Source: Rhynchopus euleeides
Lineage: Eukaryota > Euglenozoa > Diplonemea > Diplonemida > Diplonemidae
NCBI GenBank assembly: GCA_963210315.1
Contig: OY723291.1
Coordinates: 1,674,001 to 1,738,000 of the forward strand
Direction of reading: 5' to 3'
Length of the DNA stretch: 64,000 nt
Of this stretch, positions 43,930 to 53,601 are shown piece by piece. Position numbers and translations under genes: made by a program. Position 1 is the first letter of the stretch. The number at the start of each line of letters is the position of its first letter. The notes under the pieces are model-generated. The model saw only the letters and a program-made list of their open reading frames with translations, ran no database searches and had not been told where the DNA came from.

Positions 43930-44801
43930 GGCATAGCTTCCGATAAGCGGGGGTCGGGGGTCGGGAGGGGGGGTCGGAGGGGGTCGCCTTACTATTTCCT
44001 AAGGAATGTGGCCTGGATGGGGACCCCCAATAAGGGGTGTTAATAGGCACCCCATGTCAAAAATGACCCCACTGCGATCCGCACAAACTCCAAATATTCA
44101 AAAGAACGGGTTTTTGAAAAACCCGAGGAGGGGGTCGGGAGGGTCCCGCTGGGTGGGTGGTGGGGGTGGCCTGGTGGGCCTCCCGGTCACGTCCTCCCAT
44201 GACAGTACCTGGACCAGACCCATGTTTCGTCGTTGAAGCTTGGTCCCAAGACCCACGAAATGACCCCACTACGATCCGCACAAACTCCAAATAGTCCAAA
44301 GAACGGGGTTTTGAAAACCCCGTGTGGGGGGTCGGGAGGGGGGCCGACCACCCCATATTCCAACCCCTAGTTTCCGACCCCCATTCTACGACCCCCGAGA
44401 AAAAACGCGAAAATTCCGACCCGAGTTTGACCACTGTTTCAGACCCCCCCATCTTCCGGATCCTGACCCCCCCAAGAATGGGGGTCGAGATATAGCCCCG
44501 ACCCCCTCCGACCCCCCGAAAAATGGGGGGTCGGGGGGTCGGGGGTCGGATTCCGACCCCCGAGGTTCCGACTCCCCTTTTCTCAAGGAACCACATCCGC
44601 ATTTCTGAGGTGTTCTGTGGCACCTACACCAACAAAGTGACCCCACTACGATCCGCACGGAGCCCAAACAACGCAGGAGAGGGGGGAACCGCGTTGCCTC
44701 GGGAAACCCCCGAGATTTTTTGGGAGGGGGGGGTAGTTTTGCTAAGGGGGGGTCGGGGGTCGGAGGGGTCCGGGGGTCGGATTCTTATCGGAAGCTATGC
44801 C
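43930..44801. mobile_element. TIR element E2 (872 bp)
   Basis: Perfect 18-bp TIRs, GGCATAGCTTCCGATAAG and its complement, flanked by TACT on both sides (43926-43929 and 44802-44805), read as a 4-bp target duplication. It sits at the junction of E1 and E3. The interior is rich in GGTCGGGG / CCCCGACC words and holds three copies of a TGACCCCACTRCGATCCGCA unit (about 44061, 44261 and 44639) that also occurs in E3. No protein-like ORF. Confidence 0.82.
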
Positions 44802-44803
44802 TA

Positions 44804-45448
44804 CTGGGGGGGGCTAAATAGAAGGGGGGGGTCAAATACAAGGGGGGGGGGCCTATTAGAAGGGGGGGGTCTGAAAATTCGAAATCCATAAAATTTTTCG
44901 CCGAATACAAGGGGGGGGGGGGCTTGTATTCGGCGGAAGCCGAATTTCAGCCAAATTTCAAATTTTCAGCCTGTTTTTCCAGTCATAACAGGCACCCCAT
45001 GGTCAAAATGACCCCACTGCGGTCCGCACGGAATCCAAGCATTCAAAGGAACGGGGTTTTGGACACCAGTGTGGGGGTCATCGCAGGTTGCTGACTCCCG
45101 GGAATATCCCCCCATTATCAGGAGCCAAACCAGACCCACATTTCATGAGTGAAACTTGGCACCTCCACCCACAAAATGACCCCACCACGATCCGCACGGA
45201 TTCCGAATAGTGCAATGGAAGGCGAAAATCGCGATTCCACGAGGTCACCTGGGGCAAAATTCACCAAAATTTGGAAAATTCGGCTTCCGCCGAATACAAG
45301 CCCCCCCCCCCTTGTATTTGACCCCCCCCTTCTATTTGGCCACCCACTGCAAAAATTGCCTAAAATTTTGGGCCCTCGAAAACCCCCAAAAAAACTCGAT
45401 CCTACGCCGAATACAAGGGGGGGGGGGCTTCTATTTAGCCCCCCCCAG
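44804..45448. mobile_element. TIR element E3 (645 bp)
   Basis: Perfect 21-bp TIRs beginning CTGGGGGGGGCTAAATAG, flanked by TA on both sides (44802-44803 and 45449-45450). Subterminal repeats alternate poly(G) with AATACAA, AATAGAA or TATTAGAA, and GCCGAATACAAG occurs inverted inside. Two copies of the TGACCCCACTRCGATCCGCA unit shared with E2 lie at about 45008 and 45178. The TIR resembles that of E1 (GGGGGGGCTAA), suggesting one family. No credible ORF. Confidence 0.88.
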
Positions 45449-45869
45449 TAGGGCTATGATGGGAAGGAAACGTGGAAACGTTTCCGTTTCCGTTCCCGTT
45501 TCCGTTTCCATATTTTCGATTTCGGGAAGGAAACGCGTTTCCTTCCAAAGGAAACGCCTGTGTATTTTGCACTGGAAAAGTTATCAGCACACACTAGCAC
45601 GAACAAAGGGCTACCACACCGAAGGAACAGGCCACCCAAACCCGCCCCCAAGGCTTCGAAGAAGCGCGGCTTCAGTGTGGACCGGTCCGGAGATCCTGTC
45701 AGACCAGGGGAAGTCCAAGCGACTGTGGTAAACGTGTGTTGTTTCCCCTGCTTTCCCAGTGCAAAGGGGGCGTTTCCTCAAAATAAGGAAACGTTTCCGT
45801 TTCCGTTTCCTTATTTTCGATTTTTCGATGGAAACGCGTTTCCTTCCCATCCACGGTGGGATCTTGTAA

Positions 45870-46857
45870 ATTTTACATGTATAACTACAAGTATATCCAT
45901 GTATTATACATGTATAATACTTGCATGTCAACTATTATACATGTATAATACATGTATATGCCTGAAATATACATGTAAAATACATGTATATCAAGTAAAA
46001 ATACAAGTATAATACTTGCATGTCAACTATTATACTTGTATTTTTACTTGATACCGTATACGTAAATATTATGGAACGTAAATATTTTGGAACGCTGGTG
46101 GGTTGGCGTTCCAGATTTTTTTCGTTCCATAATATTTACAGGGCTTTCTGCGACTCGGGGACTTGGACCAGGTGATCGGACGGCATACAGAGTCCCTGAC
46201 GGGACCTACTCGTGCACTTTTCGCGCGATTCCTGACGCAAGCCGTCCTCACCACCGAGTCCCCAACTGGCCCTGTAAATATTATGGAACGTAAATATTAT
46301 GGAACGGACCGGCCAAAAATGGGCCCGTTCCATAATATTTACGTTCCATAATATTTACGTATACGGTATACATGTATTTTACATGTATATTTCAGGCATT
46401 TACATGTATTTTACATGTATAATACTTGTCATGTAAGTATTATACATGTAAAATACTTGCATGACAAGTAAAATACATGTATAATACTTGCATGACAAGT
46501 AAAATACTTGCATGCAAGTAAAATACATGTATTTTACTTGCATGCAAGTATTTTACTTGTCATGCAAGTATTTTACATGTATAATACTTGCATGACAAGT
46601 AAAATACTTGCATGCAAGTAAAATACATGTATTTTACTTGTCATGCAAGTATTTTACATGTATAATACTTGCATGACAAGTATTATACATGTAAAATACA
46701 TGTAAATGCCTGAAATATACATGTAAAATACATGTATATCAAGTAAAAATACATGTATAATAGTTGACATGCAAGTATTATACATGTATTTTTACTTGAT
46801 ATACATGTATTTTACATGTATATTTCAGGCATATACATGTATTATACATGTATAATA
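45870..46857. repeat. AT-rich nested palindromes within E5
   Basis: Outside the E6b copy, the sequence is almost wholly made of ACATGTATAATACTTGCATG, TTTTACATG, TGACAAGTA and ATGCCTGAAATATACATG words and their complements, many as hairpins within hairpins (for example 46440-46700). GC content is far below the rest of the window. Likely extruding cruciform or foldback DNA. Confidence 0.85.
46054..46366 (+). mobile_element. TIR element E6, copy b (313 bp)
   Basis: Starts CCGTATACGTAAATATT and ends with the complement; TA on both flanks (46052-46053 and 46367-46368). The core is nearly identical to copies a and c, so insertion or copying was recent. Confidence 0.87.
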
Positions 46858-47186
46858 CCGTATACGTAAATATTTTGGAACGTAAATATTATGGAACGTA
46901 AATATTATGGAACGCTGGTGGGTTGGCGTTCCAGATTTTTTTCGTTCCATAATATTTACAGGGCTTTCTGCGACTCGGGGACTTGGACCAGGTGATCGGA
47001 CGGCGTACAGAGTCCCTGACGGGACCTACTCGTGCACTTTTCGCGCGATTCCTGACGCAAGCCGTCCTCACCACCGAGTCCCCAACTGGCCCTGTAAATA
47101 TTTTGGAACGTAAATATTATGGAACGGACCGGCCAAAAATGGGCCCGTTCCATAATATTTACGTTCCATAATATTTACGTATACGG
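46858..47186 (+). mobile_element. TIR element E6, copy c (329 bp)
   Basis: Same TIRs and core as copy b, same orientation, about 490 bp further on; TA flanks at 46856-46857 and 47187-47188. Left-arm repeat number differs slightly from copy b. Confidence 0.87.
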
Positions 47187-47225
47187 TAGTTGACATGCAA
47201 GTATTATACATGTATAATACATGTA

Positions 47226-48488
47226 CCGTAAACGGAATAAATCTGAACCGTAAGAAGTCCTGGACGTATTAATTCTGGACCGTAAAAATTCTGGACCTCG
47301 GGGGGTCCAAACCGATTGGACCTTTTTTCCGGTCCAGAGTGGTTTGCTGTTCCCCCCCAAGATCACCGGGTTTCTGCTCCCGCGGGAAGCGTTCACAAGC
47401 GTGAACGGGACTTCCCCACTGATCTGGACCCCCACGAGTGGGGGTCTGAACCCCACTATCGGGGGTCGTATGGGCACCAATAATTGGCAGTGCAGACTCC
47501 CGATATCGGGGGTCCAGACCCCCAATAGCGGGGGTCGCTCTGACCCCGCCCCAGCATGGTGTGAAATAAGCCCAAACCCCACCCCCCCGGACCCCAAACA
47601 CCAAGCGCCCTTACTGTTACCAGTCGCACACGCACACAGACCGGAGGCCGAACGCACCCGAGTGCAGGATAAAATGTCCTCGGGCCAGAGGCCCGAGGCC
47701 TTTTTTTCCTGCTCGAGTGCAGTTGAGGCCGACTCGGGGTGCAGGTGATGGTGTCTTGCCATCACCCGGCACTTTCGGCACATCTAGGTGCGTGCGGGCT
47801 GAGACGGCAGCTGTGGCTGTGTGGGTGCTGAACCTGCAGATGGCCCGAATCCACCCAGACAGGGCACTGGGCAGGACCTGGGTGTGGATGGGCTGAGCCT
47901 GACAGTCTGGCTGGATGTGTCACATTGTGTGGGGTGGTTGGGTGTGGGTGCCTGGATCCAGTCACTGGTGTGAGACTGGTGAAGACTGTGAGAAGGGACG
48001 TGGAACAGCCCACAGCCAGATCCAGGCTGTTTCTGTGGCGGACAGTGTACTAGGCACACTGCACTCCAACCTTGAAGGGCACATTATTGCACTGCAGGGA
48101 TCCCCATACTTGCACCGCAGTGCAAGCATGAGACCTGGAGTGCAATATTGTGCGACTGCGGGTGCGAAACTGCACTGGATGTCCTGGCAAGTCAGAGACC
48201 ACACCCACATCTTTGTCCCAGCCCCTTTTGGGTGGGGTTGACCTGGTCAACCCCACCCACCCGCCTGAGAAATAAGGCTAACCCCAACCCCAAACCCCGC
48301 GGCCCTATTCTTATTTCACACCATGCGCCCCAGACCCCCGCTCCAGGGGGTGGGGGTCCACCGTGTGAGAAATCGCCATGTATCGCCAAGTCCCCCAAAC
48401 TGGTCTGGACCGGACAAATTCTGGACCTCGGGGGGGGTCTGGAGGTGGATTGGACCTTTTTTACGGTTCAGATTTATTCCGTTTACGG
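47226..48488. mobile_element. TIR element E7 (1.26 kb)
   Basis: Perfect 28-bp TIRs beginning CCGTAAACGGAATAAATC, with TA on both flanks (47224-47225 and 48489-48490). Further inverted similarity inside includes CTGGACCTCGGGGGG near both ends and GTGTGAAATAAG at 47559 against CTTATTTCACAC near 48310. The first bases resemble the E6 TIR (CCGTA), suggesting related transposition machinery. The interior includes a GC hairpin followed by a T run (CTCGGGCCAGAGGCCCGAGG, 47680-47708). No clear ORF. Confidence 0.85.
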
Positions 48489-48546
48489 TATTATACTTGT
48501 AGTTATACATGTAAAATTTACAAGATCCCACCGTGTCATAGCCCTA

Positions 48547-48988
48547 GGGGGGGGGGGGGGCAGTTGGAGTGTGAAGGCACCCCCCACCCCCCGGAATTTG
48601 TCTAGAGCCGTCTTGATTGTGTCACTCCGCTGTCGCCCCCCCCCCCCACCCCTGGAAGCTCCGATTGGAATCTTCGGCGTAAGCACCTGCAAACCCGAAG
48701 CACACTCGCAAACCGGGTTGGTGCTGCCCCACGCGTTGGTTGTCCAAGAGCCCCTCATGTCATAGCTGCACAGCACCTCCCCCCTCGACACCGAACCTCC
48801 CCTCATCCCCCGTCCGTGTATTTCTTTTTAGCTTTCTTTTTGGCTGTTTGTGGTGAATTGAAGCTTGCTTTCGCCTGCAAGTCTTTACACCCCTGTGATG
48901 GAATGCAGTGGCTGTACCTTCGTAAACCCGACCCCCACCACTGCAGGTGGGTGCTGTGGAAGGAAGGTCCATACACTAAGCCCTCGCC
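48547..48988. other. Stretch between E4b and the HMG-CoA lyase gene
   Basis: G run, then C-rich sequence with a weak inverted pair (GGGGCAGTTGGAGTG / CACTCCGCTGTCGCCCC) that may be another tiny TIR element. Ends with CCCCCACCACTGCAG (AG at 48945-48946), a candidate acceptor 42 bp before the start codon. Confidence 0.45.
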
Positions 48989-51155
48989 ATGCTGTGCCGC
49001 CAGGCAATGAAGGGTGCCGTGGGGCGCCAGCTGCGGCGGAAGGGGATCGACATTGTGGAGTGCCCGCGCGATGCGATGCAGGGTCTGCCGAACTTCGTGC
49101 AGACGGAGGACAAGATCCGGTACATCAACAAGCTGCTGGAGGTGGGGTACCACACGGTGGACTTCGGTAGCTTTGTGTCGGCGCCTGCTGTGCCGCAGAT
49201 GCGCGACACGGTTGATGTCCTGAAGGGTCTCAACCTGAAGGACACGGAGTCCAAGCTGCTGGCTGTTGTCTGCAACGTGCGCGGGGCGCAGGACGCCGCA
49301 GAGTTTGAGCAGATCAAATACCTGGGCTTCCCGCTCTCGATGAGTGAGGAGTTCCAGCAGCGCAACACCCGCCGCGGTATCGAGTCTGCCCTCGAGATGC
49401 TGGCGAAGATGCAGGACATCTGCGCCAACAGCGACAAGGAGCTTGTGACTTACATCTCCATGGCTTTCGGCAACCCGTATGGCGAGGCCTACAGCCCCGA
49501 GCTCGTGTCGGAGTTTGTCGAGAAGGTTGCCAAGATGGGGTGCAAGACCATTTCCCTCGCAGACACGGTATGCCAACCTTTCTCCTGCCAAGTGTCATAA
49601 CCATAGTAGGGGGGCAACGCTTGTTTGGGCAGTAATATTTGGTAGCCCACTACACCCCACCACACCCCCTGTCGCAGGTTGGTGCGGGGGACGCAGACCT
49701 GATCACGCGTGTGTTCACCGATGTGCTCCCGAAGCACCCCGAGGTTGTGATCGGTGCGCACCTTCACTCCAGCAGCGTGTCTGCACCGGAGAAGATCCAG
49801 GCCCTGATGGACGTCGGGTGCCCGCGCATCGACAGCGCTGTGGGCGGGATGGGCGGCTGCCCCTTCGCGAAGTCTGCCCTGATTGGTAACGTGCCGACGG
49901 AGAGCGTTATCGAGAAGGCTGAGAAGAACGGGATCGACCTGGGCCTGAACATGAAGGCTTTCGAGGAGGCACAGGAGATCAAGCACGAGCTGTTCGGCGT
50001 GGCGGTCAGCGAGATTATCCTGCAGTGCTACATGGGTATGGCGGGTCATCTTTTTGTGGGTTTGCAGTCTCGTCGTGCTGTGTCCCGTGTCATGTCTCCT
50101 GATTGCCACACCACCACTTTGTCACACCCCACCACACCAGGGGACGATGTCGCCTTCGAGGCCCTCTGCAAGAAGCACTTCGAATCTGCCGACACCAGCG
50201 GCAACGGCACCCTCAGCAGGGATGAGTTCGCCCGCTCTGTGCGGAAGGTGGTCCGGGAGCTGGGAGAGGAGCCGCCTGCCGATGAGAAGATCGACAAGCT
50301 GTGGGGGCAGCGCCACGTATGCTGGGGCCGACTGTGACAAGTCATTTATTTTTGTGCTCTACGCACCACCCGGGGTGGGTTTTTTTTTCTTCCAACAAGG
50401 TACTTGTCAGGCGGAAATGCAGCGATAGGGGAAGTGCTAGGTGCTTGCCGTCACACACAGTCTTATGCGCCTGCCAATCACACACCAACACTTCCGCAGG
50501 CAAAATTTTCTGTGTGTGTCGTGCGATCAACGAAAAACCACACACAATCCGAAAATGGCCAAGGACAAAAAGGGAAAGGCGAAGTCCCCCGCGACCACCA
50601 CACCCCAGAACAAGCAGGAATCGCTCCCGTCTGACGACGGAAAAGCCGAGGCGGCACCCGTATCCCGGGACGAATTCCGCCGGCTGATGGAGCGCCTGGA
50701 GGGGTTGGAGGCGCAGCGTTCCCTGCCGACTGCAGACGGCGCGCGCCCAGCGGAGGATGCCACGCGTTCCCTGCCCACGGCGGCGGACGGCGCGGGCGAG
50801 ACGGACCAGGAGCGGAGTGCCGCGCGTTCCCTGCCCTTCGCGGCGGATGGCGCGGGCCCTCCTGTTTCGCGTTCCCTGCACACAGCAGACGGCGCGCAGC
50901 CGGCAGGGGGTGCCACGCGTTTCCCCGTGCGATCAACGAAAAACTTTTTCTCGTTTACCTTTCGTATTTCTTCACGAATGATCCTGCACGACTCCAGCTA
51001 TATTTACGCAAGGGAGCTCATTCTGTATCCACCCGATCCTCTGTAATCCCCACCATCCAATCTCACAGGACGTCAAGCAGCACATGCGCTTCGCGGAGTA
51101 CTCCACACTCGCCCGGGAGAAGATCCTGGGGCGCATGGCGCGCAATGCTCTCTGA
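48989..51155 (+). CDS. HMGCL: HMG-CoA lyase fused to a C-terminal EF-hand domain
   Basis: Exons 48989-49567, 49678-50035, 50141-50316 and 51069-51155 (399 aa); donors GTATGCC, GTATGGC and GTATGCT. Residues about 20-310 are a HMGL-type TIM barrel: PRDAMQG (Arg27, Asp28), DFGSFVS, metal-ligand histidines in GAHLHSS (His221, His223) and the active-site loop GGMGGCPFA (Cys254) with GNVPTE. The reaction is HMG-CoA to acetoacetate plus acetyl-CoA in leucine breakdown; the basic N-terminus suggests mitochondria. Residues 310-399 add an EF-hand unit: loop DTSGNGTLSRDE (330-341) with all calcium positions, then a degenerate second hand that becomes complete only by joining exon 4 (KLWGQRH to DVKQHMRFAEYSTLA). 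The last intron is unusually long and contains another ORF. Without that splice the product would stop 5 codons after the donor, at 50338. Confidence 0.85.
50521..50954. repeat. 18-bp direct repeats inside intron 3 of the HMG-CoA lyase gene
   Basis: GTGCGATCAACGAAAAAC at 50521-50538 recurs exactly at 50937-50954. The bracketed 398 bp starts 16 bp before an ATG and is coding-like, so this resembles a target duplication around an insertion. Confidence 0.65.
50555..51046 (+). CDS. Possible small Lys/Ala-rich ORF within an intron
   Basis: 163 codons starting MAKDKKGKAKSP. The middle has four imperfect repeats of RSLPTADGAxP-type sequence (about residues 55-120), encoded by a short minisatellite. 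After the second copy of the direct repeat the reading becomes Phe/Ile-rich and not protein-like, so the true end may be near 50936 or the ORF may not be expressed. Flanking direct repeats suggest it was inserted, perhaps as a retrocopy, into the host intron. No family recognised. Confidence 0.3.
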   Translation: MAKDKKGKAKSPATTTPQNKQESLPSDDGKAEAAPVSRDEFRRLMERLEGLEAQRSLPTADGARPAEDATRSLPTAADGAGETDQERSAARSLPFAADGAGPPVSRSLHTADGAQPAGGATRFPVRSTKNFFSFTFRISSRMILHDSSYIYARELILYPPDPL

Positions 51156-51724
51156 GGAGGCGCAGGGATGCGCTGTGGGCACCAGGTGCAGTAGTGCGGC
51201 TGGCTTCTCCCCGTCGCCTCCATGCCTCTCGAGCAGGAGGCCCGGTGGTGCAGTGCACCGGTGAGGCTCACCGTTGAGGAAATGTGGTGCGGAGTTTGAC
51301 TCGAGTTGCCAGTGGCGCATAAAGCACCAACGACTCTGACATGCAACATGTGATTCCTTTGCAGCAGTGCAGAGCACATCGGCCTACCTGCTTTTGGTAC
51401 GACCTCCAGTGCATATGCGCATATGCACATCCCTTCTGCCGTTCATCCGGATTTCCCCCTCCTCACGTCTCCCCTTGCTTCACAAATAGGCTCTCTTCAC
51501 AGCAGGCCCGATATCCAGAAGTGTAAGGGCCTACCATGGAGGGCGAATGAATCGTGCGCGGCACCGGTCCTGATATCGGGTGGTGGGTTCCCCCCCCGTC
51601 CCCAACCCCCGACCCCTTCCCCCCCGCTGTACATTTCAAAAAGGCGCGGGAGCCCCCTTCTTTCACCCAGAACTGACTGTGGGAAGGAAGGTGGGTTTTC
51701 GGGCGCAAAGGCAACGGGGATAAA
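51156..51724. other. Intergenic stretch, no gene recognised
   Basis: 3' flank of the HMG-CoA lyase gene; ORFs without motifs on both strands. C-rich run at about 51583-51625. Confidence 0.45.
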
Positions 51725-51832
51725 GGGGGTCTTCGCTACGGGGTGATCGTCAGTGCATTTTGGTGCATTTCCTGTTGAATTGGCTGAAAACTGACGAAGT
51801 TTGTCGAAGTTTGTCGACCAGCGAAGACCCCC
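51725..51832 (+). mobile_element. Mini TIR element E10, copy b (108 bp)
   Basis: GGGGGTCTTCGCT to AGCGAAGACCCCC with AAA on both flanks (51722-51724 and 51833-51835). Reverse complement of copy a, except for an extra GAAGTTTGTC unit. Confidence 0.85.
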
Positions 51833-52329
51833 AAAGCTGCGTAGACTGTTGGTCACGCCCCCTTCTCCCCCTCTGCTTTGCGCTTTCTCCCTCTCTTTTC
51901 GCATAAAAAGGGGGGGGCTGCTCCACTGTGGGGATCAGCCCTGGCACCCGCCCCGGCTCGCACCGCATGGAGGTATCCCGTTGTGAGGCCAGGCGGTGGT
52001 GCCCTCCCCGGCATGAGATGCACGGTTGCTTGGTGGTGTCATGGACTATTGGTTTTTTTGGCTAGGGTTGTTGCCCCGGATGTGTTGCGTGGGTCCTCAT
52101 TGTGTACTGCAAAAAAAAAGGTCACCGGATGCAGGTGGGAGCAAAAAAGAATTTGGCATTAAAATGCGAACGAAATGCCGAAGGGCGTGGCTTGGAGTGT
52201 CGTGAAAAGAACGAACAAAATGAACTGCCCATACGCTTCGAACGTCAGGGTGGTCGACACACAAACCGGAATGTGATACGCGTGAGGTGATCTCCCTTGT
52301 TTGTGCCGAGTCGGTATTTTTTTTATACC
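51833..52329. other. Intergenic stretch, no gene recognised
   Basis: Short ORFs only; ends in a T run (52318-52324) before element E8. Confidence 0.45.
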
Positions 52330-52331
52330 TA

Positions 52332-53199
52332 CCCCCCCCGTGTTTAAGTCCCCTATCCAAACGTCAAAATTGGGGCCAAGGGGACTTAAACACGCCTGCC
52401 ACCTGTTTCCTGAGGGAACCGGGGAGAGGCCGTATTATATCGATTCCGAGGCACATCTGGACAGATTCTGGGGACCTGGGTGCTGGGGCCTCAAACCCCT
52501 TTGCCTCTCACACTGCTTCAGGGCCACCCTACTCTGCCAAGCACTGCCCATAACCACTGACTTGGGGTGGTCAGGCTGCCAAAGCTGCAGGGCAAGCAAC
52601 CCAAGGGGGCCTGAAGCGCAAGAGATGTCGTGCCTCAGGGGTTGACGCTAGCCCTGGGAGGTGTCAAGCTTTCCGCTAGATGTCCCCTGGAAGATGGCAT
52701 GTCCCCTGGGCCAACCGACGTTCTCCCCTGGGAGACGGGACACACGGCGGGTGCTCAGGCGGGGCCAGCTGGGGGTGGCAGTATGGGTGGCGTGGGGATC
52801 CGAGGGCGCTGAGCACTGGCACACTGCGGCCCTCGCCACTGCTAGCAGCCCCGCTGTGCCGCAGAATTGATTCCCGACCCCAGTGCGACAAGAGGGGCAC
52901 GCTGGCGCACGACCTGCATCGCACAGCGAGGCTGTGGATGAGGACGAGCGACGTGACCCGGACTGCCCCCTGCGGGGCAGTCCGGGCCACGTGCGGGTAT
53001 CCGAAGCCCCCAGGCTCCCTCCCTGGCCTCCACACGTGCCTCACATCCTGGTGGTCCGCCAACGGACACCTGGAAAAATCGAGAAAAAATGCCCCCCAAC
53101 CAAACTACTAGACCGGGGTGTTTAAGTCCCTTCGGGAAAATTGGCCGCCGAGGGGACTTAAACACATCATATGGATAGGGGACTTAAACACGGGGGGGG
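52332..53199. mobile_element. TIR element E8 (868 bp)
   Basis: Perfect TIRs of 28 bp, beginning CCCCCCCCGTGTTTAAGTCC, with TA on both flanks (52330-52331 and 53200-53201). The same GTGTTTAAGTCCC / GGGGACTTAAACAC word recurs inverted just inside both ends. The interior is GC-rich with no recognisable ORF. Outside the TA, the flanks read ATACC and GGTACC, giving a near-palindromic target. Confidence 0.88.
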
Positions 53200-53224
53200 T
53201 AGGTACCATTTTTTTCTGTACCTA

Positions 53225-53599
53225 CCCCCCCCCCTTGTAATTGTCCGCCCCCCCAAACCCCTTGTAATCGTCCGCCTCGGGGCCTCCTCGGGGGGCGGAC
53301 AATTACAAGGGTTATACTGGGTACTAAGGCCTGCAGTGCGAGTGGTTGGCCTGCGTGACAAGGGTCTCTTAATCACCCCTCGCTACTCACCCCCATCACC
53401 CCCTGGGGGTGGTAGGGGTGAGTAGCGAGAGCCCTGGCCACACAGAGCGCACAGACACTATGGAATGTGCCTCTGTTGTGTTGTGTGCACGCTGCAGCCA
53501 GTGGTACAGGCTAATCCCTTGTAATTGTCCGCCTGACCTTGTAATTGTCCGTTTCGGCCAAAAATGCCAAAATAGGGCGGACAATTACAAGGGGGTGGG
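53225..53599. mobile_element. TIR element E9 (375 bp)
   Basis: Ends CCCCCCTTGTAATTGTCCGCC and the complement, with TA flanks (53223-53224 and 53600-53601). The CTTGTAATTGTCCGCC word occurs, in both orientations, several more times inside. Outer flanks GTACC and GGTAG again make a palindromic target. Lies 20 bp from the E8 flank. Confidence 0.82.
53377..53432. repeat. Hairpin within E9
   Basis: CCTCGCTACTCACCCC at 53379 pairs with GGGGTGAGTAGCGAG near 53417, around an inner CACCCCCTGGGGGTG palindrome. A long perfect stem, possibly a further small insertion in E9. Confidence 0.75.
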
Positions 53600-53601
53600 T
53601 A

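Larger units (their letters stand above)
45852..48535. mobile_element. Composite TIR element E5 (2.68 kb)
   Basis: Perfect TIRs of about 44 bp beginning CACGGTGGGATCTTGTAA, flanked by TC on both sides (45850-45851 and 48536-48537). Inside are an AT-rich palindromic array, two E6 copies and E7. Removing those leaves under 1 kb of E5 sequence, almost all inverted ATGTATAA/TACTTG-type words. No transposase ORF seen; its own mobility would have to be supplied in trans. Confidence 0.87.
45451..48544 (-). mobile_element. TIR element E4, copy b, interrupted by E5
   Basis: Begins GGGCTATGATGGGAAGG at 45451, next to the TA shared with E3, and is the inverse of E4a over about 400 bp. It stops at 45851 and its last 7 bp (ATAGCCC, before TA at 48545-48546) resume after a 2.68-kb insertion. 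Removing 45852-48537 restores an end identical to E4a's, showing E5 inserted later with duplication of TC. Confidence 0.85.

Noticed and set aside
45870..46857. CRISPR-like array of short repeats
   Set aside because: Words are palindromic and variable, with no regular repeat-spacer unit; the context is a eukaryotic TIR element.
47680..47708. Bacterial-type rho-independent terminator (GC hairpin then T run)
   Set aside because: The window is eukaryotic and the hairpin lies inside element E7; the resemblance is probably accidental.
48547..48650. Possible 100-bp TIR element next to E4b
   Set aside because: The inverted pair is short and imperfect and no target duplication is visible on the right side.
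50317..50338. Stop at 50338 as the end of the HMG-CoA lyase gene
   Set aside because: The donor GTATGCT precedes it, and joining to 51069 completes a second EF-hand in frame, which is the better model.
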